A stretch of 16,887 bases of DNA from Bacteroidales bacterium UBA1179 (lineage in GTDB: Bacteria; Bacteroidota; Bacteroidia; Bacteroidales; Bacteroidaceae). Made by a program: the position numbers and the translations under genes. Positions within the stretch are counted from its first letter, which is position 1, and each line of letters opens with the position of its first letter. Below, piece after piece: positions 1 to 8,100 of the stretch. The notes under the pieces are model-generated. The model made no database searches. It was not told the DNA's origin and saw nothing but the letters and a program-made list of their open reading frames with translations. The stretch lies in the NCBI GenBank assembly GCA_002309915.1, contig DBYT01000027.1, positions 184 through 17,070 on the forward strand, read 5' to 3'.

Positions 1-215
1 TCATCCATCCAAGGCACACGGAACATGATAACTCTCTCGGGCTCAACGATACGCTCCATGATCTTCTGATCCAGGAGGTAAGGGTTCTGAAGGATATAAG
101 GAGCAACGCTCTCTACAACCTCACTAACTGCCTGATGAAATTCCTTCTCACCGGGATTCTTGGCTATAAGCTCAGCCATGAATTTGTCAACGTAATTCTT
201 TACCTGTTTGTCCAT
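1..215 (-). CDS. gdhA: NADP-type glutamate dehydrogenase, N-terminal part (runs off left edge)
   Basis: Only the first 71 codons are inside the window; the gene continues past base 1. The ATG is at 215-213. The translation starts MDKQVKNYVDKFMAEL and includes HQAVSEVVES, NPYLL, and PERVIMFRVPWMDD. This matches the start of the hexameric NADP-specific glutamate dehydrogenases (about 445 residues), whose N-terminal segment has the same F(R/Q)V.W.DD run ahead of the substrate domain. The enzyme interconverts 2-oxoglutarate plus ammonium and glutamate in the cytoplasm and is a main ammonium assimilation route in Bacteroides. A well-formed Bacteroidetes promoter lies 53 bases upstream. The gene is divergent from the sugar epimerase at 490. 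The catalytic lysine and nucleotide-binding domain are outside the window, so cofactor preference is inferred from the family. Confidence 0.88.
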   Translation of the reverse strand, partial: MDKQVKNYVDKFMAELIAKNPGEKEFHQAVSEVVESVAPYILQNPYLLDQKIMERIVEPERVIMFRVPWMD

Positions 216-267
216 AGTTTTTGGAATTATTTTGTATAATTTGTTATTTTGCTACCAAAATCGTTTG

Positions 268-299
268 CAAAGTTACCATTTGTCATCAAAACAGACAAA
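268..299 (-). promoter_or_regulatory. Bacteroidetes-type promoter for gdhA
   Basis: On the minus strand, TTTG (299-296), a 20-base spacer, then TAACTTTG (275-268). This fits the Bacteroidetes sigma-ABfr consensus TTTG-N19-21-TAnnTTTG. Transcription would begin near 262, giving a leader of roughly 45 bases before the gdhA ATG. Confidence 0.75.
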
Positions 300-345
300 G
301 AATACGCAAATTTTTTCATGTTAATAATGCAAAAAATTCAAAATG

Positions 346-406
346 ATATGCATAATGTCAGAAAAACAGCCGTAATTCACTCGCTTTGGGCATAAATATG
401 CATAAT
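346..406. repeat. Two copies of an 11-base repeat with a palindromic core, exactly 50 bases apart
   Basis: The string atatgcataat occurs at 346-356 and again at 396-406. Each contains the perfect palindrome TATGCATA. Both lie in the divergent intergenic region between gdhA and the epimerase gene, upstream of both promoters. A paired operator for a dimeric regulator is possible, but AT-rich DNA makes such matches cheap, so this is tentative. Confidence 0.3.
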
Positions 407-461
407 ACCAAGCTCTTTACATTCATTTTGTCATTAAGACAGCAAAACCGCTTTTTTGTTG

Positions 462-469
462 TATTTTTG
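462..469 (+). promoter_or_regulatory. Probable -7 element for the epimerase gene
   Basis: TATTTTTG fits TAnnTTTG and lies 20 bases before the ATG at 490. No TTTG or TTG box occurs at the expected 19-21 base distance upstream, so the promoter is incomplete by the consensus. A transcript from here would have a very short leader, which includes the purine-rich aaaagga just before the ATG. Confidence 0.35.
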
Positions 470-489
470 TAACCATATTAGAAAAGGAT

Positions 490-1527
490 ATGAAGATACT
501 TGTAACGGGAGCAGCCGGATTCATCGGCTCAAAACTGGCATACCGGCTGGCACAGCGTGGTGATGAGGTTGTAGGACTTGACAACATAAACGACTATTAC
601 GATGTCCGTTTAAAACTGGGCCGATTGGAACAATGCGGAATAGTATCCCACAGCGGCCGCTACATAGACGGTTCAATCCGCGAGAGTACTCTGTTTCCCA
701 ACTACCGCTTTATTAAAATGGATCTGGCCGACCGCGGTCAGATGGCCGAATTCTTTGCACAGGAAAAGTTCGACGTCGTGGTCAACCTGGCGGCCCAGGC
801 CGGAGTACGGTATTCAATCACCAACCCTTACGCCTATCTGGACAGCAACCTGGTAGGATTCATGAACGTACTGGAGTGCTGCCGCAACAACGATGTCAAG
901 TATCTGGTATATGCATCGTCATCATCGGTCTACGGAATGAATGACAAGGTCCCCTTCTCAGAGGATGACCGCGTTGACAATCCCGTGAGCCTGTACGCCG
1001 CAACCAAGAAGGCCAACGAGCTCATGGCCCACTCCTACAGCAAGCTTTACGGCCTGCCCACCACAGGACTCCGTTTCTTTACCGTTTACGGCCCCTGGGG
1101 ACGTCCCGATATGGCACCCATGCTCTTTGCCACCGCCATCAGCAAGGGCGAGCCCATCAAGGTATTCAACAACGGCAACCTGAGCCGCGACTTCACATAT
1201 ATCGACGATATCGTTGAGGGAACCATCCAGGTTATTGACCATCAGCCCGTAGCAGAGCAATGCCCCAATAACGTTCCATGGAAGGTATATAATATAGGTT
1301 GCTCCCAGCCCGTCCAGCTGATGGATTTCATCAATGAGATTGAGACTGCCCTTGGCGTAGAGGCAAACAAGATATTTCTGCCCATGCAGCAGGGCGATGT
1401 ACTCAAAACCTACGCCGATACCTCCAAGCTGGAGCGCGAGTGCGGTTACAAACCCTCCACCACCCTGCACGACGGCATAGGCAAATTCATCGACTGGTTC
1501 AAATCGGACTTTAATCCGCTGAAGTAA
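490..1527 (+). CDS. UDP-glucuronate 4-epimerase-type NAD-dependent sugar epimerase
   Basis: An extended short-chain dehydrogenase/reductase of 345 residues, the usual length for UDP-glucuronate 4-epimerases. The Rossmann NAD-binding motif GAAGFIG is at residues 7-13. The catalytic serine region ASSSSVYG is at 142-149 and the Tyr-x-x-x-Lys pair is Y169/K173 in YAATK. The stretch RFFTVYGPWGRPDMA (195-209) and SRDFTYIDDIV (232-242) are typical of the UDP-glucuronate/UDP-galacturonate epimerase branch, as is the early DNINDYYDVRLK (31-42). It would convert UDP-glucuronate to UDP-galacturonate in the cytoplasm for capsule or lipopolysaccharide synthesis. It stands alone, with no glycosyltransferase genes next to it, so it may serve several pathways. 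Substrate assignment is by family resemblance; a UDP-glucose 4-epimerase or related dehydratase activity is less likely. The start is the first ATG after the -7 element and gives the Rossmann motif at its normal position. Confidence 0.85.
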   Translation: MKILVTGAAGFIGSKLAYRLAQRGDEVVGLDNINDYYDVRLKLGRLEQCGIVSHSGRYIDGSIRESTLFPNYRFIKMDLADRGQMAEFFAQEKFDVVVNLAAQAGVRYSITNPYAYLDSNLVGFMNVLECCRNNDVKYLVYASSSSVYGMNDKVPFSEDDRVDNPVSLYAATKKANELMAHSYSKLYGLPTTGLRFFTVYGPWGRPDMAPMLFATAISKGEPIKVFNNGNLSRDFTYIDDIVEGTIQVIDHQPVAEQCPNNVPWKVYNIGCSQPVQLMDFINEIETALGVEANKIFLPMQQGDVLKTYADTSKLERECGYKPSTTLHDGIGKFIDWFKSDFNPLK

Positions 1528-1539
1528 TTCAGAAAAAAC

Positions 1540-1569
1540 TTGTTTTACAAAAAAATAGCTGTACCTTTG
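1540..1569 (+). promoter_or_regulatory. Bacteroidetes-type promoter with no ORF behind it
   Basis: TTG (1540-1542), 19-base spacer, TACCTTTG (1562-1569). It lies just 12 bases after the epimerase stop codon. The predicted start point is near 1575. The only thing between it and the terminator at 1644-1676 is about 100 bases without a plausible ATG-started frame. Confidence 0.6.
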
Positions 1570-1574
1570 TAACG

Positions 1575-1676
1575 GAATCGTCACGGGGATTTCGCTGAAG
1601 GGTTGACAACCCTTTTGAGCAACGCTTGATTCGAGCCCCATTTAAAGTCGCAGCCTAGGCGGCTTTTATTTTTTTA
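1575..1676 (+). ncRNA. Candidate small RNA between the epimerase gene and the hypothetical gene
   Basis: A promoter (1540-1569) and an intrinsic terminator (1644-1676) bracket about 100 bases that contain no ATG on this strand. The predicted RNA can fold locally: AAGGGTT (1598-1604) pairs perfectly with AACCCTT (1608-1614) across a three-base loop. GGGG (1585-1588) can pair with CCCC (1636-1639) to enclose it, and GAATC (1575-1579) could pair with GATTC (1628-1632). I do not recognise it as tRNA, tmRNA, SRP RNA, 6S or RNase P RNA; in particular it lacks the SRP apical-loop motif and is too short for the others. The alternative is that this is only the epimerase 3' UTR with its terminator and a chance promoter match. 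Confidence 0.42.
1644..1676 (+). terminator. Intrinsic terminator
   Basis: AAAGTCGC (1644-1651) pairs with GCGGCTTT (1659-1666), eight base pairs including one G-T wobble, with a seven-base loop. It is followed by tattttttta (1667-1676). The T-rich tail is on the plus-strand side only, so it would end the candidate small RNA or epimerase transcript but not the convergent gene at 1666-2073, whose stop codon lies inside it. Confidence 0.75.
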
Positions 1677-2073
1677 TCTGAACATCAACGCCCCATGTAA
1701 TGCTGTATTGAACATACTCTCCTTTTGTCTTTTGGTATCCTACTACAAGTTTCACATTCTCATACTTCAAAACATACATCTTTGAAAAAGATTTCTGGTT
1801 TTTATCATTTGATTTCTTGGGGCCTTGTGAAACAACTATAGCGTTTGCAAGGATTTCTGTTAACCTCATAACCGCAATGGTTGAATCATACGAACGAGCC
1901 GCATGTTCATAAGTCTCATTAATAGAAATGAACTTGACTTTAATTTCAGCCTTTAATGACTTGTTCCAAACAGACTTAGATGGGTTTTCTGCAATCCATC
2001 TCGCATAAAAGTCTTTAATAATTTTTTCACGAACCTTGATTTCTGTCCGTGTTTTTCCCTTAGGTATCTCCAT
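1666..2073 (-). CDS. Hypothetical protein of accessory type, AT-rich
   Basis: A 135-residue soluble, basic protein beginning MEIPKGKTRTEIKVREKI. It has no signal peptide or membrane segment. I see a helical, charged N-terminal half (KIIKDFYARW, NETYEHAARSYDSTIAVMRL) and a strand-rich C-terminal half (VKLVVGYQKTKGEYVQYSIT). I recognise this general pattern from short hypothetical proteins of Bacteroidales, but cannot assign a function. The C-terminal strands loosely recall small RelE/barnase-like nuclease folds, which is only a guess. The start is set at the ATG at 2073: a longer in-frame TTG start at 2112 would sit inside the promoter's -7 element and could not be in the transcript. The gene is much richer in A and T than its neighbours, suggesting later acquisition. 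Its 3' end overlaps the terminator of the convergent candidate small RNA. Confidence 0.6.
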   Translation of the reverse strand: MEIPKGKTRTEIKVREKIIKDFYARWIAENPSKSVWNKSLKAEIKVKFISINETYEHAARSYDSTIAVMRLTEILANAIVVSQGPKKSNDKNQKSFSKMYVLKYENVKLVVGYQKTKGEYVQYSITWGVDVQIKK

Positions 2074-2109
2074 ATAAACAAGGAAAAGGATGGTATAACT
2101 TATCTGAAA

Positions 2110-2140
2110 CAAAGATAAGCATAATGTACTTCCCTTGCAA
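2110..2140 (-). promoter_or_regulatory. Promoter for the hypothetical gene at 1666-2073
   Basis: On the minus strand, TTG (2140-2138), a 20-base spacer, TATCTTTG (2117-2110). Transcription would begin near 2104, leaving a leader of about 30 bases before the ATG at 2073. It lies directly after the stop codon of the upstream 880-residue protein gene, so the small gene appears to be expressed separately. Confidence 0.6.
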
Positions 2141-2151
2141 CAATGGAGCGC

Positions 2152-5115
2152 TATTTACCAGTTCTCGTTAAGGATGTAAGGAACACCGGAGGCGGTGATG
2201 CCGGCAGCCGATATGTTGAAATGATTGGTAATGGAGTTGTTGTAGAACTCCACTTGGGCGTTGCCTTCGCTGTCGGTCACTACATTGGGATTCCAATAGA
2301 GTGTGCGGCGGTAATCGACATCACCTGGAATGGGACCATCCGGGTATTGTGGTGAGTAAAAAGCAAATGGACGGGAGTATCCGTCAACGGTGGTTACACG
2401 CTTGTTTATATTGAACAACTCACTCCTTTTACTGATTTCACCGGGTTCCTTTATTTGGACATCCACAAAAATATATCGTTCATCTCTTCCATTAATCCTT
2501 CCATCAGTCTGAAGGGTACGATTGAAATAATTAATTAAAAGAGGGCACTGGTCCAGGATGTCTATCCAATACATAAGACGATTTGATACCATTATGCTCT
2601 TGATATATCTTGAGTCAATAAACAAAGGATTCTCATATATCCCCACATTCAGGAACCTATTCTCATTGTGCACATAGAAGTATGGGCGATGCCCGTTTAT
2701 TGTCTCAACAAAAACTTCTCCACGAAAATCAGAAATAAAACTAAAAATATAGCCCTTATCAAGCAGGTAGCCTAGAAGGTCAGTGGTGTATTCGCCCTTG
2801 TCCAGTTCTATCTCAACATCCTTAGCCACATCATAAGATTGGAACCTGAAATGATTATAGCGCAAGCGATCCTCTTCAATATCAACTTCGGGCAGGACGA
2901 AACCTGTCTCCATACTTACAAGAGACTCAAGATCTTCCTCAAGCGTAGTATCGCTTTTCTTACCCTTCTTGTTTGAAGCAGACTGTAGGTCCGTAAATAC
3001 CATTTCCTGCGGTTCATAAGCACGGATGGCAGGAGACAATGAACGATCAAACACTATTCGGGCGTCAGGACCTATCAGGCTTTTTCTTTTGGGTTGGGCT
3101 CTAATTGCAAACTGGGCCTTGTCATAAAAATCCAACCCTATATCGAAGCCGAAATAGCCTGATGAATCTGTCGTGTATGAGTATACTTCAGACTGAGTCT
3201 TATCGTTAGGCATGAGTGACGCCAGAACCTCAATGTTATTCAATGGCTTTTTGCCCGATGAGTTCATGATCCAGCCGTTAACCGTGAGATTCTCCTCCAT
3301 ACGATGTTTTTCGCTGAAATCCTTCTGTCCGGTCATGGTCTGCCAGTCATAACGCTCCCAGCCCTGTACAAGACAAAGCAAGTCCAATGCCTCGTTGCGA
3401 CGCGAATCATCCGAATCAAAATACCACGAAGGGTTCTCTATAAAACCTTTCAGGTCCGATGATAGCAGCAAGGATGTACGCAAATCATCGGCCAACACAT
3501 TGCTAAGTCCGCGCACATCACGCACCGACAGACAGAACCGGTCATGATAGGGATTACCCTGCCCGTCTTTCAGATTGAACTTGAACTCCACCCTCTCGAA
3601 AGGCTCGTATTTATCCTTGTCGGCATACACCTGGATTGAAGGTGTGCGGTCAGTTGCACTGTGATGATAGATTGAGCGGCTGGCATATATATCTCCGTCG
3701 GTCCCAAAAAGATATACTCTGCATACCCCCTCAGGAACGTATTTCATGGACATCAACTGCTCTACAGGTTGTGTCCCGGTCTGTATCGTGCAAAAATCAA
3801 ACACTTCCCCCCTACAGGTTAGTGCCAAGCCGACAGTCCGATCGGCCAGATCCGGTGTACAGTCTATGCGTAACCGGATTGCATCTGTACCGGATGCATC
3901 AACCCGGAAAGCCCAACCACTGTCTACAGGTTTGGGCAACGTGAATGATTTTGACTTGCCGTCAACCGTTACAGTTAAAGTATTCCTTCTTTCATTGGGT
4001 GTGAACGTAAACCAACCCATTCCATCATGAACGGTGCTGCAAGATATATCAGTTTCTTTCAGTACACAATCCGCATCAATGCCGAATCCCGTTTCATCCG
4101 TCACCTTAAAGGCAACACGACAAGGTTTCCCCACAACTAGATGTCCGCCCTCCGGATAGAATTCGCAGTTTATCTTGCGCAGTTTCTCTGTTTTGGGACG
4201 CAACTCCTCTAAAGTCTCATCCCATTTGTCTATTATCTCCTTCATGACAGGAGGCTCCTCATAATAATGACCCTCCTTCTTGGGCTTCTCATAAATCGCG
4301 AACACGCGTGAGAAAACAGATTCCGCACCAAAATTGAGCATGTAGCTGGTGTATGCGCGAACCTCATAAAAACCGCTAGGATAATCCAATACACCGTGTT
4401 TCTCGCGCGCCTGCTCCGTCGCACCGTCCATCAGAACGAACGATCCGTCGGCCTGCCCGGCTACAATCTTTAGTTTCTGCTGTTTGAGCAGTACACCCGT
4501 CGGTGACATCAGATCCACATAAAGCACCTTGCTCTCCGCTCTTTTCAGGGTCGACGCATTGACCACGAAGGCCTTGAACCAGATGGTCTCACCGGTGTAA
4601 TACGAAGTGTTGTCAAACTGAACATAGACCTTCTCCTGAGGAAAGATGCTGTTGAACTGATGGATATTGCCTGCAAAGCGCATCAACTCGTGAGTAGGGC
4701 TTGCAGACGCATTCATTTCCTGTCCTTCGCCTTCCTTTGCGTATGCAGAATAGCAGGACAGCAATACGGTTAGGGTTAAAGCAATCAGGTGTCTCATTGG
4801 AAGAATTATTTACCAGTTCTCGTTAAGGATGTAAGGTACGCCGGAGGCGGTGATACCGGCGGCGTTGATTGTGAACTTGCGGCTAAAGCTGTTGTTGTAG
4901 AATTCCACACGGGCGCGGCCGTCTTCATCGGTTATCACGTTGGGATTCCAGTAAAGGGTGCGACGGTAATCAGGACTGCCCTCTATCGGACCGTCAGGAT
5001 ACTCCGGTGAGTAGAACTGCACAGGGCGGGTAAAGCCCTTTACCGTAGTGGTACGGCGTCCAAGATTACGGATTTCATCATAAAACAACAGTTTCCTGTC
5101 TTCCTTTATCTGCAC
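2152..5115. repeat. Direct repeat: 3' ends of the two paralogous genes (about 2152-2460 and 4807-5115)
   Basis: The last hundred or so codons of the two minus-strand paralogues align without gaps at an offset of 2655 bases. The first 30 bases (2152-2181 and 4807-4836) are identical, including the stop codon and the region coding GVPYILNENW. Identity then falls to the level expected of diverged paralogues. The signal-peptide ends also match: 4768-4799 against 8593-8624 differ at only about three positions out of 32. Confidence 0.8.
2155..4797 (-). CDS. Exported MG2-like / carboxypeptidase-regulatory-like multidomain protein (short paralogue)
   Basis: 880 residues. Residues 1-20 are a signal peptide ending in AYA. 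An MG2-like (macroglobulin-type) domain spans about 52-165, with EKVYVQFDNTSYYTGETIWF as its signature. A second strand-rich domain is at about 207-290 (FYPEGG). The conserved LLLSSDLKGFIENPSWYF and LVQGWERYDW blocks are at 443-486. A carboxypeptidase-regulatory-like fold (NGWIMNSSGKKPLNN...TTDSSGYFGF) spans about 503-570. A region at about 665-740 resembles a TonB-plug fold. The C-terminal strand domain is 805-880. Such proteins are exported and probably sit in the periplasm or outer membrane of Bacteroidetes; their biochemical role is unknown. No catalytic residues are evident. It is the second gene of a pair, 12 bases after its 1270-residue paralogue, and lacks that protein's N-terminal 375 residues. 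An alpha-2-macroglobulin-like protease-trap role is unlikely because no thioester motif (CxEQ) is present. Confidence 0.75.
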   Translation of the reverse strand: MRHLIALTLTVLLSCYSAYAKEGEGQEMNASASPTHELMRFAGNIHQFNSIFPQEKVYVQFDNTSYYTGETIWFKAFVVNASTLKRAESKVLYVDLMSPTGVLLKQQKLKIVAGQADGSFVLMDGATEQAREKHGVLDYPSGFYEVRAYTSYMLNFGAESVFSRVFAIYEKPKKEGHYYEEPPVMKEIIDKWDETLEELRPKTEKLRKINCEFYPEGGHLVVGKPCRVAFKVTDETGFGIDADCVLKETDISCSTVHDGMGWFTFTPNERRNTLTVTVDGKSKSFTLPKPVDSGWAFRVDASGTDAIRLRIDCTPDLADRTVGLALTCRGEVFDFCTIQTGTQPVEQLMSMKYVPEGVCRVYLFGTDGDIYASRSIYHHSATDRTPSIQVYADKDKYEPFERVEFKFNLKDGQGNPYHDRFCLSVRDVRGLSNVLADDLRTSLLLSSDLKGFIENPSWYFDSDDSRRNEALDLLCLVQGWERYDWQTMTGQKDFSEKHRMEENLTVNGWIMNSSGKKPLNNIEVLASLMPNDKTQSEVYSYTTDSSGYFGFDIGLDFYDKAQFAIRAQPKRKSLIGPDARIVFDRSLSPAIRAYEPQEMVFTDLQSASNKKGKKSDTTLEEDLESLVSMETGFVLPEVDIEEDRLRYNHFRFQSYDVAKDVEIELDKGEYTTDLLGYLLDKGYIFSFISDFRGEVFVETINGHRPYFYVHNENRFLNVGIYENPLFIDSRYIKSIMVSNRLMYWIDILDQCPLLINYFNRTLQTDGRINGRDERYIFVDVQIKEPGEISKRSELFNINKRVTTVDGYSRPFAFYSPQYPDGPIPGDVDYRRTLYWNPNVVTDSEGNAQVEFYNNSITNHFNISAAGITASGVPYILNENW

Positions 5116-8100
5116 ATCCACAAGATAAAACCTGCTCATACAAGTGTTAATCCACACAAAAAAGTCATAGTAACCGTCAAAACCCTCGGGTTTACTAAAA
5201 TAGACACGCTCCTTTGACGGTACTGCACCCACATGAGCATGGTAATACTCCTTATCCAGAGGTATGATATCCTCAAATTCCCTGGGATACATAGGCCTGT
5301 CATACAGGATGACGCTCTTCACGTCAATCATATCAATTCCCAATGGTATGTCAAACGGTTTATTCATCAATGCCCTCTGCATATTGTGGACATAAAAGTA
5401 CGGCCTTAATTCCTTCGATACGCTTCCGTCCTGATACACCCAAATATTATCCTCTTTTTCAAGGAGCACAGTAAATCTGATACCCTTATCGAGGAAATAG
5501 CCGTAAAGGTTTGTAGTATACTCGCCCTTATCCAGTTCCAGTTCGGAATCCTCTTCGGCCTCGAATGATGTGAATGTGTCAAAATCAACAAACCGTTGCT
5601 TCTGACCGGCATCCTCAATATCAACGTCATCAATCATACGGCCCAGACGGCTGCGCTGCGCCGAAGTAAGGTCAAAATCAGTATAGTCAACCTTATAATC
5701 GTATGGGCGGTGATTATTGTGATTCAAGTCCATCTCCTGCCTAAGAAATGGTCTTGGCACTGGACGGTCAGCCCGCTCAAAACGGATTCGCTTGCTTTTC
5801 TCATACTTTGAATCACCGTTATCCTTGGTCGACATCAAGTTGATGTTGAATTTGCCCTTACCGTAAAAGTCAGACAAGTTAAACCCGAAATAACCCGTAG
5901 AGTCTGTCTGATAATCAAAACTTTCAAACAAAGTCTTGTCATCATCCGGCATCACGTTTGCATAGACACCAATATCCGATACGGGATCACGGCGACCGTA
6001 AGACAGTATCCAACCGTTCATAGTGAGGCCTTCCTCCACGCGATGCTTCTCCTCAAACTCCTTCAATCCCGCCATAGTCTGCCACTCGTATCGCTCCCAG
6101 CCCTGAACAAGAGTCAATAGGTTGAGTGCCTCACGGTGCTCCTCATCATCACTCTCCAGATACCATGCCGGATCATGAATGTAACCCCTAAGGTCCGATG
6201 ACAAAAGCAGGTTGGTCTGCAGGTTATCGGTAAGGCCGCCACCGTAATCCGTTGCATCACGGACCGATAGGCAGAACCTGTCACGGAATGGATTTCCCTC
6301 CTGGTCAGTAAGCATGAGTTCAATCACCTCCTTTTCACAAGATTGGCGCGACATGCTGTCGGTATTGAGAGCAATCGATGGGCTACGCAAATTACCGCTG
6401 CCGTTAAAAATGCTGCGTGATGAGAGTACCCTGCCTTCATCATCAAAAAGAGTCACGCGGCACACACCTACCGGCCAACCGGAGCAGTCAATCTCCAACT
6501 GCGAGTTGTCTAGATCCCTTATCTGCTCAAAGTAAATCACATCGCCGCGGCACGTTACAGCCAGAGCCGTCTCCTGTCCCACCAGATCCGGTGTGCGCCA
6601 GATATTCACCTGCATGTGTGAGTCAGGTTTCATATCGACCATCATGGAGTAGCCGCTCTTTAACGGTTTAGGCAGATTTATGGTTGCAATGCCTGAGGGA
6701 ACAATAAACTCGGCGGTCTCATTTCCTTTAGGAGTGATTATAAATGAACCCATTCCGTCATGAACGGTACGGACCGAATCCCTGACACCCGGAACAGCCA
6801 GCGCTCCTTCTATGCCGAATCCGTCACTGCCCGTAGCCTTGAACGCAACCCTACACGGCAAACCCTTTACCAGATCCCCACCCTCGGGATAGAACGTTAC
6901 ATTGACTTTCTTATACTTTTCATCTGATTCGCCGCGAATCTTATCCATTAGCGGATTGCCCTGATGGCTCTCCACATGCGAGCGGTCATACTCGCCAACA
7001 TACTTAGGCTGGGTATAAATGGGGATTACGCGTGAGAATATGGCCTCAGGACTAAAGTCCAACATATTCTGCGTATACGCTCTAATCTCATAGAATCCGC
7101 TGGGATACGCACGCACCCCGTATTTTTCACGCGTCTGAAACGTACCCGCATCAAGCAGGGCAATAGCGCCGTCGGCCTGTCCCGCCTCAATCTTTAGTTT
7201 CTGCTGCAGAATCAACTGCCCGGTAGGAGCCAGGAAATCCACATACAGCACACCGCTGGGTGCGCGCTCCAACGTAGTAGCATGAGTGACGAATGCCTTG
7301 AACCAGATATTCTCACCCTGGAAGTATGCAGTGTTGTCAAACTCCAAGTAGACCTTCTCCTGCGGGAACATACTGTTAAACTGCTGTACGTTATCGGCAA
7401 ACTTCATAAGTTCGGCAGCATAATCCACCTGTTCGAACCGCCTCACTCTATCCGAATCACCGGGCGGGAAGTAATCATCGGGCAGATAAGACCCCACCAT
7501 ACGCTTTGACTGGTCGCCCATAAGTTGTATGCTGTTGTCCGCAAAGATTCCCTCCTTTAGAAATATGCAGGTATCTTTCAGGAAAGACATCCAGGACTCC
7601 GAATAATGACGTATACCCTTACCCTTCTCCTTAAAGTTCATGGGAGAGCCGTCGTTCATGTGATAGTACCTTATCCGGAGTTTCTTGTCGCCCAACCCTT
7701 TTATCTGCATCTGGTTATGTCCCAGGTCCGATAAGTATTTCCCGATGTCAACCGGATTATAAGTCGATATAGTTCTTTTGCCCTTAACCACTCTATCGGG
7801 CATTGACAGAACATATCCGTTCTCGGCCAGCCGGTCATCGGCCAAAGATCTGAGGAAATGCTGGCTCGATCCGTAATACGCCTTCTGCCGGTTCTTCTCA
7901 AAGCCATCGGCCTTTATCTTCTTCACGTTCTCATACGGCTTGTAGTAAAAGAAGCCAAGCATATCACTCTGAGTATGAGCCCCATCCTCTATGACTGTAA
8001 ATTTTACCAGATCCACATACACCTCATACCCCAGCAAGGGCAGGTCAACTATCAGAGGTTCGTTCGCCCAGGCAGTGAATATCCGCCTTTTCTCAACTAC

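Noticed and set aside
1585..1640. tRNA-like or tmRNA-like end (GGGG...TTCGAGCCCCA)
   Set aside because: The sequence around TTCGA does not form a T-arm stem, there is no anticodon arm, and no CCA or mRNA-like tag region is present. The GGGG/CCCC complementarity is better read as part of the small-RNA fold.
958..1641. 227-codon open frame on the minus strand across the epimerase 3' end and the candidate small RNA
   Set aside because: It overlaps the Y169/K173 region of a clear epimerase and crosses the plus-strand promoter and terminator region; no motif or start signal supports it.
2110..2112. TTG as the start codon of the AT-rich hypothetical gene
   Set aside because: These bases are part of the -7 promoter element TATCTTTG, so they lie upstream of the transcript start; the ATG at 2073 is used instead.
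4789..5010. Plus-strand 73-codon frame similar to another at 2143-2355
   Set aside because: Their similarity to each other merely mirrors the repeated 3' ends of the two minus-strand paralogues; neither has a promoter.
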